A stretch of 64,000 nucleotides of DNA from Fulvimarina uroteuthidis (lineage in GTDB: Bacteria; Pseudomonadota; Alphaproteobacteria; Rhizobiales; Rhizobiaceae): contig NZ_JAXLPB010000005.1 of the NCBI RefSeq assembly GCF_034321785.1, positions 186,001-250,000 on the forward strand. The letters run 5' to 3'. Positions 54,321 to 63,218 of the stretch are shown piece by piece (the first letter of the stretch is position 1; each line of letters starts with the position of its first letter). The position numbers and the translations under genes are program-made. Below the pieces are notes generated by a model. It saw only the letters and a list, made by a program, of their open reading frames with translations, ran no database searches and was not told the origin of the DNA.

Positions 54321-55088
54321 TCAGCCGTTCAGCATTCTCAACGCCGCCGCGTGGAGTTCGGGCGTCGCCGCGGCGACGAGGTGACCGCCCTCCTCCATGC
54401 GCCCGCCGCTCCAGTCGGTGACGACCCCGCCCGCCCGCTCGATGATCGGGATCAGCGCGACGATGTCGTAGGGCTTCAGATCGCGCTCGACGACGAGATC
54501 CGCATGTCCCGACGCCAGCATGCAGAAGGCGTAGCAATCGGTGCCGAAGCGGGTGAGTCTCGTTGCCGCTTCGAGACCCTCGAAGCGCTCGCGCACCTCG
54601 CCGTGGAAGTGACGCGGCGATGTCGTGAACATGACGGCGTCCTCGATCCGCGTGGTCTTGCGAACCGAGATCGGCCTTGCCTCCCCGTGCCGCACATGTT
54701 CCGCGCCCCAGGGTCCGGCGATGAACCGCTCGCCGGTAAAGGGTTGCGACATGACGCCCGTGGTCGCGCGCCCGTCCTCGGTCAGTCCCACCAGCGTGCC
54801 CCAGAGCGGAACGCCGGAAATGAAGAGCCGCGTTCCGTCGATCGGATCGATCACCCATTTGCGGGCGCTTTCGCCCTCTTCGCCATACTCCTCGCCGAGA
54901 ATCGCATCCTGCGGATATCGCGCACGGATCGTATCGCGAATCGCGCGCTCGGCGGCCCGGTCGGCCTCGGTCACCGGGTCGAAGTCGCCCTCGAGCTTGT
55001 TGTCCACGCCGATGGGCTGGCGAAACAGCGGCATGGTCACGGCATCCGCCGCGTCGGCGAGGAAGAGAAGGAAGTCGCGGTCGCTCAT
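54321..55088 (-). CDS. hisN: HisN-like histidinol-phosphatase (inositol monophosphatase family)
   Basis: A 255-residue phosphatase from the ATG at 55088; a TTG nine bases upstream is also in frame. Metal motifs are GEEYGEE and DPIDGTRLF, then YDIVALIPIIERAGG where most family members have WDxAAG. The form DPIDGTRLFISG is typical of the HisN group, which hydrolyses histidinol phosphate in histidine synthesis in bacteria lacking the HisB phosphatase. It is in the same orientation as the asparaginase gene upstream (98 bases). Confidence 0.8.
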   Translation of the reverse strand: MSDRDFLLFLADAADAVTMPLFRQPIGVDNKLEGDFDPVTEADRAAERAIRDTIRARYPQDAILGEEYGEEGESARKWVIDPIDGTRLFISGVPLWGTLVGLTEDGRATTGVMSQPFTGERFIAGPWGAEHVRHGEARPISVRKTTRIEDAVMFTTSPRHFHGEVRERFEGLEAATRLTRFGTDCYAFCMLASGHADLVVERDLKPYDIVALIPIIERAGGVVTDWSGGRMEEGGHLVAAATPELHAAALRMLNG

Positions 55089-55185
55089 GTCGTTCAACGT
55101 CGTAGATCCGGCTTTCGTGGGGTTCGAATGGGGGACGGCTCGTGGTGGAGCGAACGTTTCGTGGCCCGTGCGCCTCTCGCGCGTT

Positions 55186-56190
55186 TCAGGCCGGCTTCAC
55201 CGGTCGCACTTCGCCCACCGTCAGGCCCTCCCAATTCTTCAGATCGGTGCGGGCGAGCGCATCGTAGGATCGCGCGATGTCCGGGTCGGACGAAGCGAAG
55301 GCCTGGCCGATGATCGCGGCCGCGAGCGATTCGGCAGCCCGGGTCGCGCCATCGTCGATCTTCAGGGCGAACCCGAACTCGAGTTCTGGGATCGCGCCGC
55401 AATAAACGCCATCGGCACCGGTCTTGGCGAACACCCGCCCGGGCGCGGCTTGCATGAGAGCAAGGCAGGCCCGGTTCGTGCCCGACATTTCCCACGGATG
55501 GGCCATGCAGGCCTCGATCAGCCGGCGACCGGCACGCGCGCGGTCCTCCGCCACCGCCTTGCCGGAGACGAGCTTGGCAAAACCCATGGCGAAGGCGCGA
55601 AGCGGGGCGGCATAGGTCGGGATCGAGCACCCGTCGGTGCCGCAGGCATCGGCCCCGAGATCCGTTCCGGTCAGATCCTCGATCACCTGCCGGGCGCGCG
55701 CCTGAACCGGATGATCGGCCGCGACGTACCGATCCAGGGTCTCGTTCTCATGGACCGCCGTGCAGAGAAAGCCGGCATGCTTGCCCGAGCAATTGTTGTG
55801 GAGTTGCCCGGGCGTGTCGCCCGTTCTGGCAAGCGCGAGCGCCACCGGCACGTCGAAGGGCCAGTGGCAGCCGCATTCGAGCTGGGCCGCGTCGAGGCCG
55901 GCGCGCGCGAGCATGGCTTGCGCCCGGGCGACATGGCCCGTCTCGCCCGAATGGGAGGCGCAGGCGAGCGAGAGGTCGGCGTCGGAAAGCCCGAACCGGT
56001 CCGCCGCGCCCGTCTCGATCAGCGGGATCGCCTGAAACACCTTGATGGCGGAGCGTGGGAACATCGGGCGTTCGATGTTTCCGGCGCTGGCGACGATGGC
56101 TCCATCGCCGTCCACGACGGCATAGGCCCCCCTGTACAGACATTCGGCAAGGGAGCCGCGCGTGGATTCGACGAGTACGGGATTGGTCAA
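55186..56190 (-). CDS. Rhizobial-type (class 3) zinc L-asparaginase
   Basis: A 334-residue enzyme similar to the Rhizobium etli ReAIV/ReAV asparaginases. Two Ser-Lys pairs (Ser47-x-x-Lys50, and Ser79 with the Lys in FAKTG at 256) and a zinc site formed by Cys134 and Lys137 (NNCSGKH) and Cys188 (GTDGCS) are all present. These enzymes hydrolyse asparagine to aspartate and ammonia and are unrelated to the classical bacterial asparaginases. The start is a TTG at 56190 with CAGGA about nine bases upstream. The gene is divergent from the DUF3750 gene. Confidence 0.9.
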   Translation of the reverse strand: MTNPVLVESTRGSLAECLYRGAYAVVDGDGAIVASAGNIERPMFPRSAIKVFQAIPLIETGAADRFGLSDADLSLACASHSGETGHVARAQAMLARAGLDAAQLECGCHWPFDVPVALALARTGDTPGQLHNNCSGKHAGFLCTAVHENETLDRYVAADHPVQARARQVIEDLTGTDLGADACGTDGCSIPTYAAPLRAFAMGFAKLVSGKAVAEDRARAGRRLIEACMAHPWEMSGTNRACLALMQAAPGRVFAKTGADGVYCGAIPELEFGFALKIDDGATRAAESLAAAIIGQAFASSDPDIARSYDALARTDLKNWEGLTVGEVRPVKPA

Positions 56191-56366
56191 GCGTGCGTCC
56201 TGGATGTGTGGCCGATCGTCGCTGCGTATCTGGAACGAGACGCGAAGGATGCCAATTCGGGATCGAGCGAGCCCGGCGATGACGGGTGCGCCCCAATTGC
56301 GGCCCAGTATGCCCGTATCGATGACGCCGGTCGATCCCTTCTGCCTGTTTCCCGCCCCGGAGTTCC

Positions 56367-57107
56367 ATGAAGTTCGTGCGCCTCGTCCTCCTGTTCATTC
56401 TGGTCGTGTTCGTCCTGCCCGTGCTTCTTTCGGGGGCGCTCTGGTGGATCGGCGACAATCCGCGGTCCTGGCGCGAAGCGAACTGGTCTTCGTCCGGCGT
56501 CCTGCCGCGAGCGAGCGAGGTGACCGACGCCGTCGTCTACGTGATGGCCGCCAGAACCGGCGGCATCAAGGGTGCGATCTCGGAGCATTCCTGGCTGGTC
56601 CTGAAGGATCCGGGCGAGAGCGAATACGAACGCTGGGATGTCGTCGGCTGGGGCAATCCGCTGCGACGAAACGGCTATGATGCCGATGCGCGATGGTACT
56701 CCAACACGCCTTATATTCTCGCCGAGGCGCATGGCGAAGACGCCGAACGCCTGATTCCGAAATTGCGTGCCGCCATCGACCAATATCGCTTTTCCAAGCA
56801 TGGCGATTACAGGATCTTTCCCGGCCCGAACTCGAACACGTTCGTCGCCTCGGTCCTCAGGGACGTCCCGGAATTGCCTGTGATGCTGTCTCCCGTCGCC
56901 GTCGGGCGCGACTACCCGGCCGATGGCGAGCTTGCCTCGTTCGACCGCGATCGCTCCGAGCTTCGTGCGTCGCTGTTCGGATATGCGGGCATCGTGATCG
57001 GGCCGGAGGCCGGTCTGGAGATCAATTTCCTCGGTTTGGTCGCCGGCATCAATCCCGGCGACCTTTCGATCAAGATCCCGGCATTCGGCACCTTTTCCCT
57101 CACCTGA
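56367..57107 (+). CDS. DUF3750 membrane-anchored protein
   Basis: A 246-residue protein with one N-terminal membrane span (about 5-28) and the rest exposed. GGIKGAISEHSWLV, FPGPNSNTFV and a C-terminal EAGLEINFLGL fit the DUF3750 family; the PGPNSNTF motif recalls papain-like NlpC/DUF-type catalytic centres, but no activity is known. GGAG precedes the ATG by five bases. It is a single gene, between divergent asparaginase and downstream kinase genes. Confidence 0.88.
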   Translation: MKFVRLVLLFILVVFVLPVLLSGALWWIGDNPRSWREANWSSSGVLPRASEVTDAVVYVMAARTGGIKGAISEHSWLVLKDPGESEYERWDVVGWGNPLRRNGYDADARWYSNTPYILAEAHGEDAERLIPKLRAAIDQYRFSKHGDYRIFPGPNSNTFVASVLRDVPELPVMLSPVAVGRDYPADGELASFDRDRSELRASLFGYAGIVIGPEAGLEINFLGLVAGINPGDLSIKIPAFGTFSLT

Positions 57108-57251
57108 CCTCACACGCCTCGAACTGTCGTGCGCTCGCGGGAAAGCGATCGGCCGGGCCTCCTGCAAATATTTACGGGTTTGGCGGCCCAGAACCGCTGA
57201 TCTATCGCCCGCGCGGCGATATGGTGCGCCAAACGAGGGAGATTTCATTTC

Positions 57252-58202
57252 ATGTATCTGTCATGCGGCGATTCGCTGTTCGATCTGTTCGGTATCGAGG
57301 AGAGCGACGATGTCGCGGCGATCGGACTGTCCGGCCGTGTCGGCGGCTCGCCGCTGAACGTCGCCCTCGGCATTGCACGGTTGGGCCACCCGGCGGGGTT
57401 CTTCACCAAGATCTCGAGCGATCTGTTCGGCAGGAAGCTGGCCGCCTTCATGGACCAGGAAAAGATCGACCGCCGCTACTCGATCCCGACGGACCGGCAC
57501 ACGACGCTCGCCATCGTATCGCTCGACGAGACCGGCACCGCCGTCTACGACTTCTATATCGACGGAACGGCGGACCGCTCCATCGAGACCCACGAGCTGC
57601 CGGGCGAGCTCAGCGACGTCGTCGGCCTGCATCTGGCGTCCTACGCGACCGTCACGGAGCCGACGGCCTCGACGCTGATCGCGCTGGCGAAACGGGAAAG
57701 CACCACCAAGTTCATCTCCTACGATCCGAACATCCGTCTCTCGATCGAGCCCGACGTCGGGATATGGCGTGACAAGGTGCGCGAGATCGTGCCGATGGCG
57801 ACGCTCGTGAAGGCCAGCGAGGAAGATCTCGACATGCTCTATCCCGGACGCCCGATCGAGGAGGTTCAGGCGGACTGGCTGGAGCAAGGCGCAGAGATTG
57901 TGGTCATCACGCTTGGAGGCAAGGGCGCGAAAGCGGCCACGCGGTCCGGCATACGCGCCTTCGAGGACAGTCAGCGTATCACCGTCGTGGATACGGTCGG
58001 TGCCGGGGACACCTTCCAGGCCGGCCTCATCGTCTGGCTGATGGAGAAGGACCGTCTCTCACGCGAGGGGCTTTCGCGCTGCACGTCCGAGGAAATCCAC
58101 GCCATGCTTAGGTTCGCGATGAAAGCGGCCGCGATCACCTGCTCGCGGCAGGGAGCGGATTTGCCGCGGCGGTCCGATCTTGGCTTGGACGTCCTGGCCT
58201 GA
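57252..58202 (+). CDS. PfkB-family carbohydrate kinase (fructokinase-like)
   Basis: A 316-residue ribokinase-fold enzyme. GGSPLNVALGIARLG near the N-terminus and the ATP/catalytic motif DTVGAGDTF with its base Asp near residue 255 are both present. The pattern is close to bacterial fructokinases, which phosphorylate fructose at C6, but other sugars are possible. GGGAG precedes the ATG. No sugar transporter lies next to it; a class I aldolase gene is 1.2 kb downstream on the other strand. Confidence 0.87.
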   Translation: MYLSCGDSLFDLFGIEESDDVAAIGLSGRVGGSPLNVALGIARLGHPAGFFTKISSDLFGRKLAAFMDQEKIDRRYSIPTDRHTTLAIVSLDETGTAVYDFYIDGTADRSIETHELPGELSDVVGLHLASYATVTEPTASTLIALAKRESTTKFISYDPNIRLSIEPDVGIWRDKVREIVPMATLVKASEEDLDMLYPGRPIEEVQADWLEQGAEIVVITLGGKGAKAATRSGIRAFEDSQRITVVDTVGAGDTFQAGLIVWLMEKDRLSREGLSRCTSEEIHAMLRFAMKAAAITCSRQGADLPRRSDLGLDVLA

Positions 58203-58352
58203 TGCCGCCGACCACCGCGGGTCCGACGGTCGGCACGCGAAAGTGTGCATGAAATCGTCAGTGTTGACTTGGAACAATTGTAAACTGGCGGCCTTGTCAC
58301 ATATGACGGTGTCGGTCGGGTACTGACGAACCTTTTTTTCGGGAGGAAACTT

Positions 58353-58757
58353 ATGCGTTATCTCACTCTTGTCGCCGCAAGCGCCGGCTTTGCACTCTCG
58401 TTGGCGGCCCCTGTGCAGGCGCAGGATGCGGAAGCCGGCGCGAACGTCTTCAAGCGCTGCCAGGCTTGCCACAAAGTCGGCGAAGGCGCCAAGAACGGCA
58501 TCGGCCCGCAGTTGAACGGTGTCTTCAGCGAGAAGCCGGGGGTTGCCGAGGGCTACAATTTCTCGCCGGCCTTCACCGAATGGGCGGCCGACAAGGAAGA
58601 GTGGAGCGACGAGCTCATGTCCACCTGGCTCGCGGATCCCCGCGGCACCGTCAAGGGCACCAAGATGGCCTTCGCCGGTCTGAAGAAGCAGGAAGACCTC
58701 GACAACGTCATCGCCTACCTCAAGACCTTCAACGCGGACGGCACGACCGCGCAGTAA
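58353..58757 (+). CDS. Periplasmic class I cytochrome c (c2-like)
   Basis: A 134-residue exported haem protein. Residues 1-24 are a Sec signal (cleavage VQAQ). The haem motif is Cys36-Gln-Ala-Cys39-His40, with the distal ligand Met105 in KGTKMAF. The size and loops match mitochondrial-like cytochrome c2 of alphaproteobacteria, which carries electrons from the bc1 complex to oxidases. GGAGG lies seven bases before the ATG, and a strong terminator follows. Confidence 0.93.
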   Translation: MRYLTLVAASAGFALSLAAPVQAQDAEAGANVFKRCQACHKVGEGAKNGIGPQLNGVFSEKPGVAEGYNFSPAFTEWAADKEEWSDELMSTWLADPRGTVKGTKMAFAGLKKQEDLDNVIAYLKTFNADGTTAQ

Positions 58758-58803
58758 TCGATGCGGCGCCCGGTCATTCGGGACATGACGATTGAACGAT
58801 GAA

Positions 58804-58834
58804 GGGCGTGGGCTTCGAGCCCGCGCCTTTTTTC
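58804..58834 (+). terminator. Rho-independent terminator after the cytochrome c gene
   Basis: Arms ggcgtgggct (58805-58814) and agcccgcgcc (58818-58827), a three-base loop, then TTTTTT at 58828-58833. One G-T pair in the stem. It lies 47 bases after the stop. Confidence 0.93.
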
Positions 58835-58863
58835 GTGTGGCGCTCGCCTTCCGTTCGACGCTG

Positions 58864-59286
58864 TCATTCCTGCCGTGACGCAGGACCGGCCGGACGCGCC
58901 GCGCCCTTCGAGGCTTGATCGGTCGCGGCGAGCCTGTCGAACATCGGCTGGATCTCGCCATAGAAATATCGCCTGCCGGGATAGCCCTGGAGGCGGCCGA
59001 CTTCCTCGCCGGCATCGTCGATCATCACGAAGGTCGGCGTGAAGACGGCCGGTTCGATATCGTCATAACCGCCGCGGCGATCGTCGAAGATATCGACCCG
59101 CCTCAAGGGCGCGCGCCGGCCGACCTCGCTCTGCGCATAGTCCGGGGCGATCTCCATGTCGAACTTCAGGCAGTAAGGGCATCCGGCCTGCTCGAACACC
59201 AGAAGCTCGGCTGAAACGGCGGGGCGAACCGTGGCCGCGAGCGATGCGGCGAGCATCAGGCTCCCGGCGCGGACATTCAGTTTCAT
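58864..59286 (-). CDS. Periplasmic thioredoxin-family protein
   Basis: A 140-residue protein from the ATG at 59286. Residues 1-25 form a signal peptide (cleavage near VSA). The redox motif is CPYC in EQAGCPYCLKFD, and TPTFVM contains the cis-proline. It resembles SoxW/thioredoxin-like oxidoreductases of the cell envelope, perhaps serving cytochrome maturation or sulfur metabolism. The cytochrome c gene is convergent with it, which is suggestive only. Confidence 0.85.
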   Translation of the reverse strand: MKLNVRAGSLMLAASLAATVRPAVSAELLVFEQAGCPYCLKFDMEIAPDYAQSEVGRRAPLRRVDIFDDRRGGYDDIEPAVFTPTFVMIDDAGEEVGRLQGYPGRRYFYGEIQPMFDRLAATDQASKGAARPAGPASRQE

Positions 59287-59379
59287 CCTCTCCCTCGCGG
59301 ACACTGTTTTGCAACGCGGTCAGCCGAACGCGCATCGCCCGTGCGTAGCGAGACTCCGTTTTACGCCGTTCAGACGGAA

Positions 59380-59412
59380 TCGAAAGGGCCCGCACGCGGC
59401 GGGCCCTTTCGA
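59380..59412 (-). terminator. Hairpin after the aldolase gene
   Basis: A 14-bp perfect stem, tcgaaagggcccgc (59380-59393) with gcgggccctttcga (59399-59412). It lies 38 bases beyond the aldolase stop. It has short T runs within the arms but no long tail, so termination is probable though not certain. Confidence 0.75.
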
Positions 59413-59450
59413 TCGCGAACGTCGCGCGTGGACAGGTCGGTGGCCGATCG

Positions 59451-60362
59451 TCAGGCGTAGATGTCCATGACCGCGTTCAGAAGCTCGATCGCGTCTTCCT
59501 TCGAGCGCTGGAACGAGTTGCGACCGATGATCGACCCGTTGCCGCCGCCATCGCGGATCGCCCGGACTTCCTCGAGGAGCTCGGAGGTGTTCTTGGCCGC
59601 ACCGCCGGAGAACACGACGAGGCGCTTGCCGTTGAACGATGCCTGCATGATGTGTTTGACGCGTTCCACGGAGCTCGTGGTGTCGACCGGGTGTTTTTCG
59701 TAGGTCGATTTCGCCGCATCGATATCGAGATGGTCGGCCGGCAGCTTCACCTTGATGATGGTCGCGCCCATGAGCGCCGCCATGTGGGCCGCATATGCGA
59801 TGACGTCGAGGCCGGTTTCGCCGTCCTTGGTCACCTTGCCGCCGCGCGGATAGGACCAGACCACGGTCATGAGACCGCGCGACTTGGCCTTGAGGCTCAG
59901 TTCACGCAGCTCTTCGAGCATTTCGTAGGACGATTCGGAGCCCGGATAGATGGTGAAGCCGACGCCGACGCAGCCGAGGCGCATCGCGTCTTCCACGGTG
60001 CCGGTCAGCGCCTGATCATTGCCCGAAACGAGCGAGTTGCCCGAATTGAGCTTCAGGATAAGCGGCACCTCGCCGGCGAACGTGTCGGCGCCCTGCTCCA
60101 GAAGACCGAGGGGCGCGGCGTAGCCGGACACGCCGCCGTCGATGGCGAGTTCGTAGAGATAGTGGGGATCGTAGGCGGCCGGATTCGGCGCGAAGCTGCG
60201 GGCGGGACCGTGCTCGTATCCCTGGTCGACCGGCAGGATGACCACGCGACCTGTGCCGGCGAGGCGTCCATGCATGAGAAGTCGCGAAAGGTTGGATTTG
60301 AGACCAGGCGTTTCACCCTCGTACCAGGAGAGGATTTCGCGGACTTTGTCGGTTCTGATCAT
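59451..60362 (-). CDS. Class I fructose-bisphosphate aldolase (DhnA/archaeal type)
   Basis: A 303-residue Schiff-base aldolase. PVDQGYEHGP near the N-terminus, YPGSESS, VWSYPRGG and the lysine-containing strand IIKVKLPAD mark the DhnA group; FSGGAAKN and GGGNGSIIGRNSFQR form the phosphate-binding part. It splits fructose-1,6-bisphosphate into triose phosphates, or runs in reverse. AGGCC is upstream of the ATG, no strong ribosome site. It is divergent from the oligopeptide-binding gene. Confidence 0.93.
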   Translation of the reverse strand: MIRTDKVREILSWYEGETPGLKSNLSRLLMHGRLAGTGRVVILPVDQGYEHGPARSFAPNPAAYDPHYLYELAIDGGVSGYAAPLGLLEQGADTFAGEVPLILKLNSGNSLVSGNDQALTGTVEDAMRLGCVGVGFTIYPGSESSYEMLEELRELSLKAKSRGLMTVVWSYPRGGKVTKDGETGLDVIAYAAHMAALMGATIIKVKLPADHLDIDAAKSTYEKHPVDTTSSVERVKHIMQASFNGKRLVVFSGGAAKNTSELLEEVRAIRDGGGNGSIIGRNSFQRSKEDAIELLNAVMDIYA

Positions 60363-60662
60363 GGTCGGCCTTTCGATGGGTTTACGGCGTCTGCTGAGAC
60401 GTCCGCCTTATCATGTCCGTGTATTGTTCGAACCAGCGCGACAGTAAAGTCGCCAGCTGGCGGGATGCGCCATAAAATCGGTTTAGGCCCGCCGCGATCC
60501 GGTTTCGTGATCACGCCGTCATGGGCGCAAACCATGCCGTCGGCGCCGGTTCGGCCCGGGGACGATCGGCCCGAATGGTGCGTTTCCGGCCGATGACGGG
60601 TTGAAACCACTGTGGTTTCGGCCATGCTTGAGTATCAATGCCGAACCAGATGGAGCGCATTC
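60363..60662. other. Divergent intergenic region, aldolase / peptide ABC operon
   Basis: 300 bases serving two divergent transcripts. A perfect 12-bp palindrome, cgccagctggcg, lies at 60451-60462 and may be an operator for either side. No promoter pair was identified with confidence. Confidence 0.5.
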
Positions 60663-62219
60663 GTGTTCAAATGGCTCACCGCGGGCATCGCGGCCTTTTC
60701 GCTTCTCTTCGCCACGCCCGCCCTCGCGCAAACGCCGCCGGGTGTGCTGCTCGTCGGTCAGATCGCGGAGCCGAAATCGCTCGATCCGCAGGCGAGCACG
60801 GCCACCAACGACTTCCGCATCCTCGTCAACATGTATGACGGTCTCGTCCGCTTCAAGAAGGGCACGCTGGAGGTCGAACCGTCTCTAGCGACCGACTGGA
60901 GCATCTCGGATGACGGCCTGACCTATACCTTCGAACTGCGTGAGGACGTGACGTTTCACGACGGCACGCCGTTCGACGCCGAAGCGGTGAAGTTCACCTT
61001 CGAACGCATGCTGAAGGAGGACCATCCGTTTCACGATACCGGTCCGTTTCCCCTCGCTTTCTTCTTCTCGGCCATCGATACGATCACGGCGACGGATCCG
61101 ACGACGGTGGAGTTCAGGTTGAAGGAGCCGTTCGCGCCGTTCCTGTCGAACCTTGCCTATCCGACGGGCCTCATCGTCTCGCCGACGGCCGTTGAGACGT
61201 TCGGCAAGGAATTCGGGCGCAATCCCGTCGGCACGGGCGCGTTCGAGTTCGAGGAGTGGGCGGCCAACCAGCGGGTCGTTGCGACCGGCTTTGCCGAGCA
61301 TTGGGACGGCGCCCCGGCTCTGGAAGCTGTGGTGTTCCGGCCGGTCACCGATGCCAACACCCGGGTCGCCGAAATGCTGTCGGGCGGCCTCGACATGATG
61401 GTCGAAGTGCCCGCCGACAGCCTCCAGACCTTTCGCGACGATGCGACGTTCGAGGTGTTCGAGGAAGCCGGACCCCATCTCTGGTTCCTGATCCTCAACA
61501 CCAGGGAGGGGCCGTTCGCCGACAAGCGCGTCCGGCAGGCCGTCAACTATGCGATCGACAAGCAGGCGATTGCCGAGAACGTTCTCCAAGGCACGGCCGA
61601 CGTCGCGGCAGGCCCGATTCCACCGGCCTTCACCTGGGCGAACGACGGGTCTGTCGAGCCCTATCCGCACGATCCCGAAAAGGCGCGCGCGCTGATCGAG
61701 GAGGCCGGCGCAAGCGGCCAGACGGTGACGTTCTACGTCGCCGAAGGCGGTTCCGGCATGCTCGATCCGGTGGCGATGGCCGCGGCCATCCAGGCCGATC
61801 TCGAGAAAGTGGGTCTGACCGCCCGGATCGAGACCTATGAGTGGAACACGTTTCTTTCCAACGTGAACCAGGGCCTTGAGGGTAAAGCGGACATGGCGGA
61901 AATGGCGTGGATGACGAACGATCCCGATACGCTTCCCTTCCTGGCGCTGCGATCGGACGCCGTGCCGTCGGAAGGCGGGTTCAATTCGGGATATTACGCC
62001 AACCCGGAGGTCGACGCGTTGCTGGACAAGGCACGTCGGACGACGGATCAGGCCGAACGCGCGACCTATTACAACCAGATCCAGCGGATCGTTCACGAGG
62101 ACGCGCCGTGGGCCTTCATCGCCAACTGGAAGCAGAACGCCGTCGCACGGTCGCAGGTCCAGAATTTCTCCCTCGAGCCGAGCTTCCTCCTCATCCTGAA
62201 AGACGTCTCGAAAGGCTGA
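60663..62219 (+). CDS. Peptide/dipeptide ABC transporter substrate-binding protein (SBP family 5)
   Basis: A 518-residue periplasmic protein. The start is taken as GTG at 60663, because GGAG lies seven bases upstream and it leads straight into a Sec signal peptide (residues 1-23, TPALAQ); an ATG at 60624 would add 13 residues before it. Family blocks are LDPQASTATND, LREDVTFHDGTPFDAEAV, NPVGTGAFEFEEW and RQAVNYAIDK. It captures small peptides or similar ligands (nickel, opines and glutathione are alternatives) for the permeases that follow. Confidence 0.92.
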   Translation: MFKWLTAGIAAFSLLFATPALAQTPPGVLLVGQIAEPKSLDPQASTATNDFRILVNMYDGLVRFKKGTLEVEPSLATDWSISDDGLTYTFELREDVTFHDGTPFDAEAVKFTFERMLKEDHPFHDTGPFPLAFFFSAIDTITATDPTTVEFRLKEPFAPFLSNLAYPTGLIVSPTAVETFGKEFGRNPVGTGAFEFEEWAANQRVVATGFAEHWDGAPALEAVVFRPVTDANTRVAEMLSGGLDMMVEVPADSLQTFRDDATFEVFEEAGPHLWFLILNTREGPFADKRVRQAVNYAIDKQAIAENVLQGTADVAAGPIPPAFTWANDGSVEPYPHDPEKARALIEEAGASGQTVTFYVAEGGSGMLDPVAMAAAIQADLEKVGLTARIETYEWNTFLSNVNQGLEGKADMAEMAWMTNDPDTLPFLALRSDAVPSEGGFNSGYYANPEVDALLDKARRTTDQAERATYYNQIQRIVHEDAPWAFIANWKQNAVARSQVQNFSLEPSFLLILKDVSKG

Positions 62220-62273
62220 GCGTTTGAACGTAAGGCTCGTTGCAGCGATCCGCGATGATGGACGGTCGGAACC

Positions 62274-63218
62274 ATGACGGCCATCATCGCAAAGCGCCTC
62301 CTCGCCGCCGTTCCGGTGCTGATCGGGCTGTCCGTCATCGTCTTCTCGATGATCGCGCTCATTCCCGGCGATCCGGCGACCGCTATCCTCGGCTCCTACG
62401 CGACGCCCGAAAACGTCAGGGCGCTCAACGCCGATCTCGGCCTCGACAAGTCTCTGCCGCAACAATACCTCGCCTGGGTCTCCGGCGTGCTGCAGGGCGA
62501 TTTCGGCCGCTCCTACGCGCTGAACCGACCGGTGATCGACGAGGTGCTTGAGCGCTTCGAGGCAACCCTCATCCTCGCCGGCGCGTCGCTCGTCCTGGCT
62601 TCGATCCTCGGGCTTCTCGCCGGCATCGTTTCGGCGGTCCGCCAGTTCGGTCTTGCCGACAAGGCGATCACGCTTCTCGTGCTCGTCGGCATCTCGGTCC
62701 CCTCGTTCCTCCTCGGCCTCCTTCTCATCCTCTGTTTCGCGGTGCGGGTCCGTCTGTTTCCCGCAAGCGGCATGGAGGCGATCTATGGTGGCGGCGGCTT
62801 CCTCGATGTCGCCTACCATCTCGTGATGCCGGCGGTCACGCTGGCGGTGGTGGCGACCGGCGTGATCGCCCGCCTCACCCGCACGGCCATGCTCGAGGTG
62901 CTGCGCCAGGATTATATCCGCACGGCGCGGGCCAAGGGTCTGTCGGAACGCAAGGTCGTCTACGGACACGCGTTCCGGGTGGCGCTGGTCTCGGTCATTC
63001 CCGTGATCGGCATCCAGGCCGGTTTCGTCCTCGGCGGCGCCGTCTATATCGAGACCGTGTTCCAGTGGCCGGGCATCGGCGCGATGCTGGTCAACGCGAT
63101 TTCCCAGCGCGACATTCTGCTGGTGCAAGGCGGCGTTCTCGTCGTCGCCGCCTGTTACGTCCTCTTCAACCTGATGGCCGACGTCCTGCAGGTCATGCTC
63201 GATCCGAGGCTGAAATGA
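62274..63218 (+). CDS. ABC transporter permease, DppB/OppB type
   Basis: A 314-residue inner-membrane protein with six spans. IAKRLLAAVPVLIGLS at the start and a C-terminal IETVFQWPGIGAM are typical of DppB-like permeases, and the cytoplasmic loop RTARAKGLSE contacts the ATPase (EAA motif). It pairs with the next permease. The gene lies 54 bases after the binding-protein gene and its stop overlaps the next start by four bases (ATGA). Confidence 0.94.
   Translation: MTAIIAKRLLAAVPVLIGLSVIVFSMIALIPGDPATAILGSYATPENVRALNADLGLDKSLPQQYLAWVSGVLQGDFGRSYALNRPVIDEVLERFEATLILAGASLVLASILGLLAGIVSAVRQFGLADKAITLLVLVGISVPSFLLGLLLILCFAVRVRLFPASGMEAIYGGGGFLDVAYHLVMPAVTLAVVATGVIARLTRTAMLEVLRQDYIRTARAKGLSERKVVYGHAFRVALVSVIPVIGIQAGFVLGGAVYIETVFQWPGIGAMLVNAISQRDILLVQGGVLVVAACYVLFNLMADVLQVMLDPRLK

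Noticed and set aside
58203..58352. TTGACT in the cytochrome c leader as a -35 element
   Set aside because: No acceptable -10 hexamer at 16-18 bases downstream.
60885..63128. 747-codon minus-strand frame opposite the peptide ABC genes
   Set aside because: Shadow of the plus-strand genes; Arg/His/Asp-rich with no motif.
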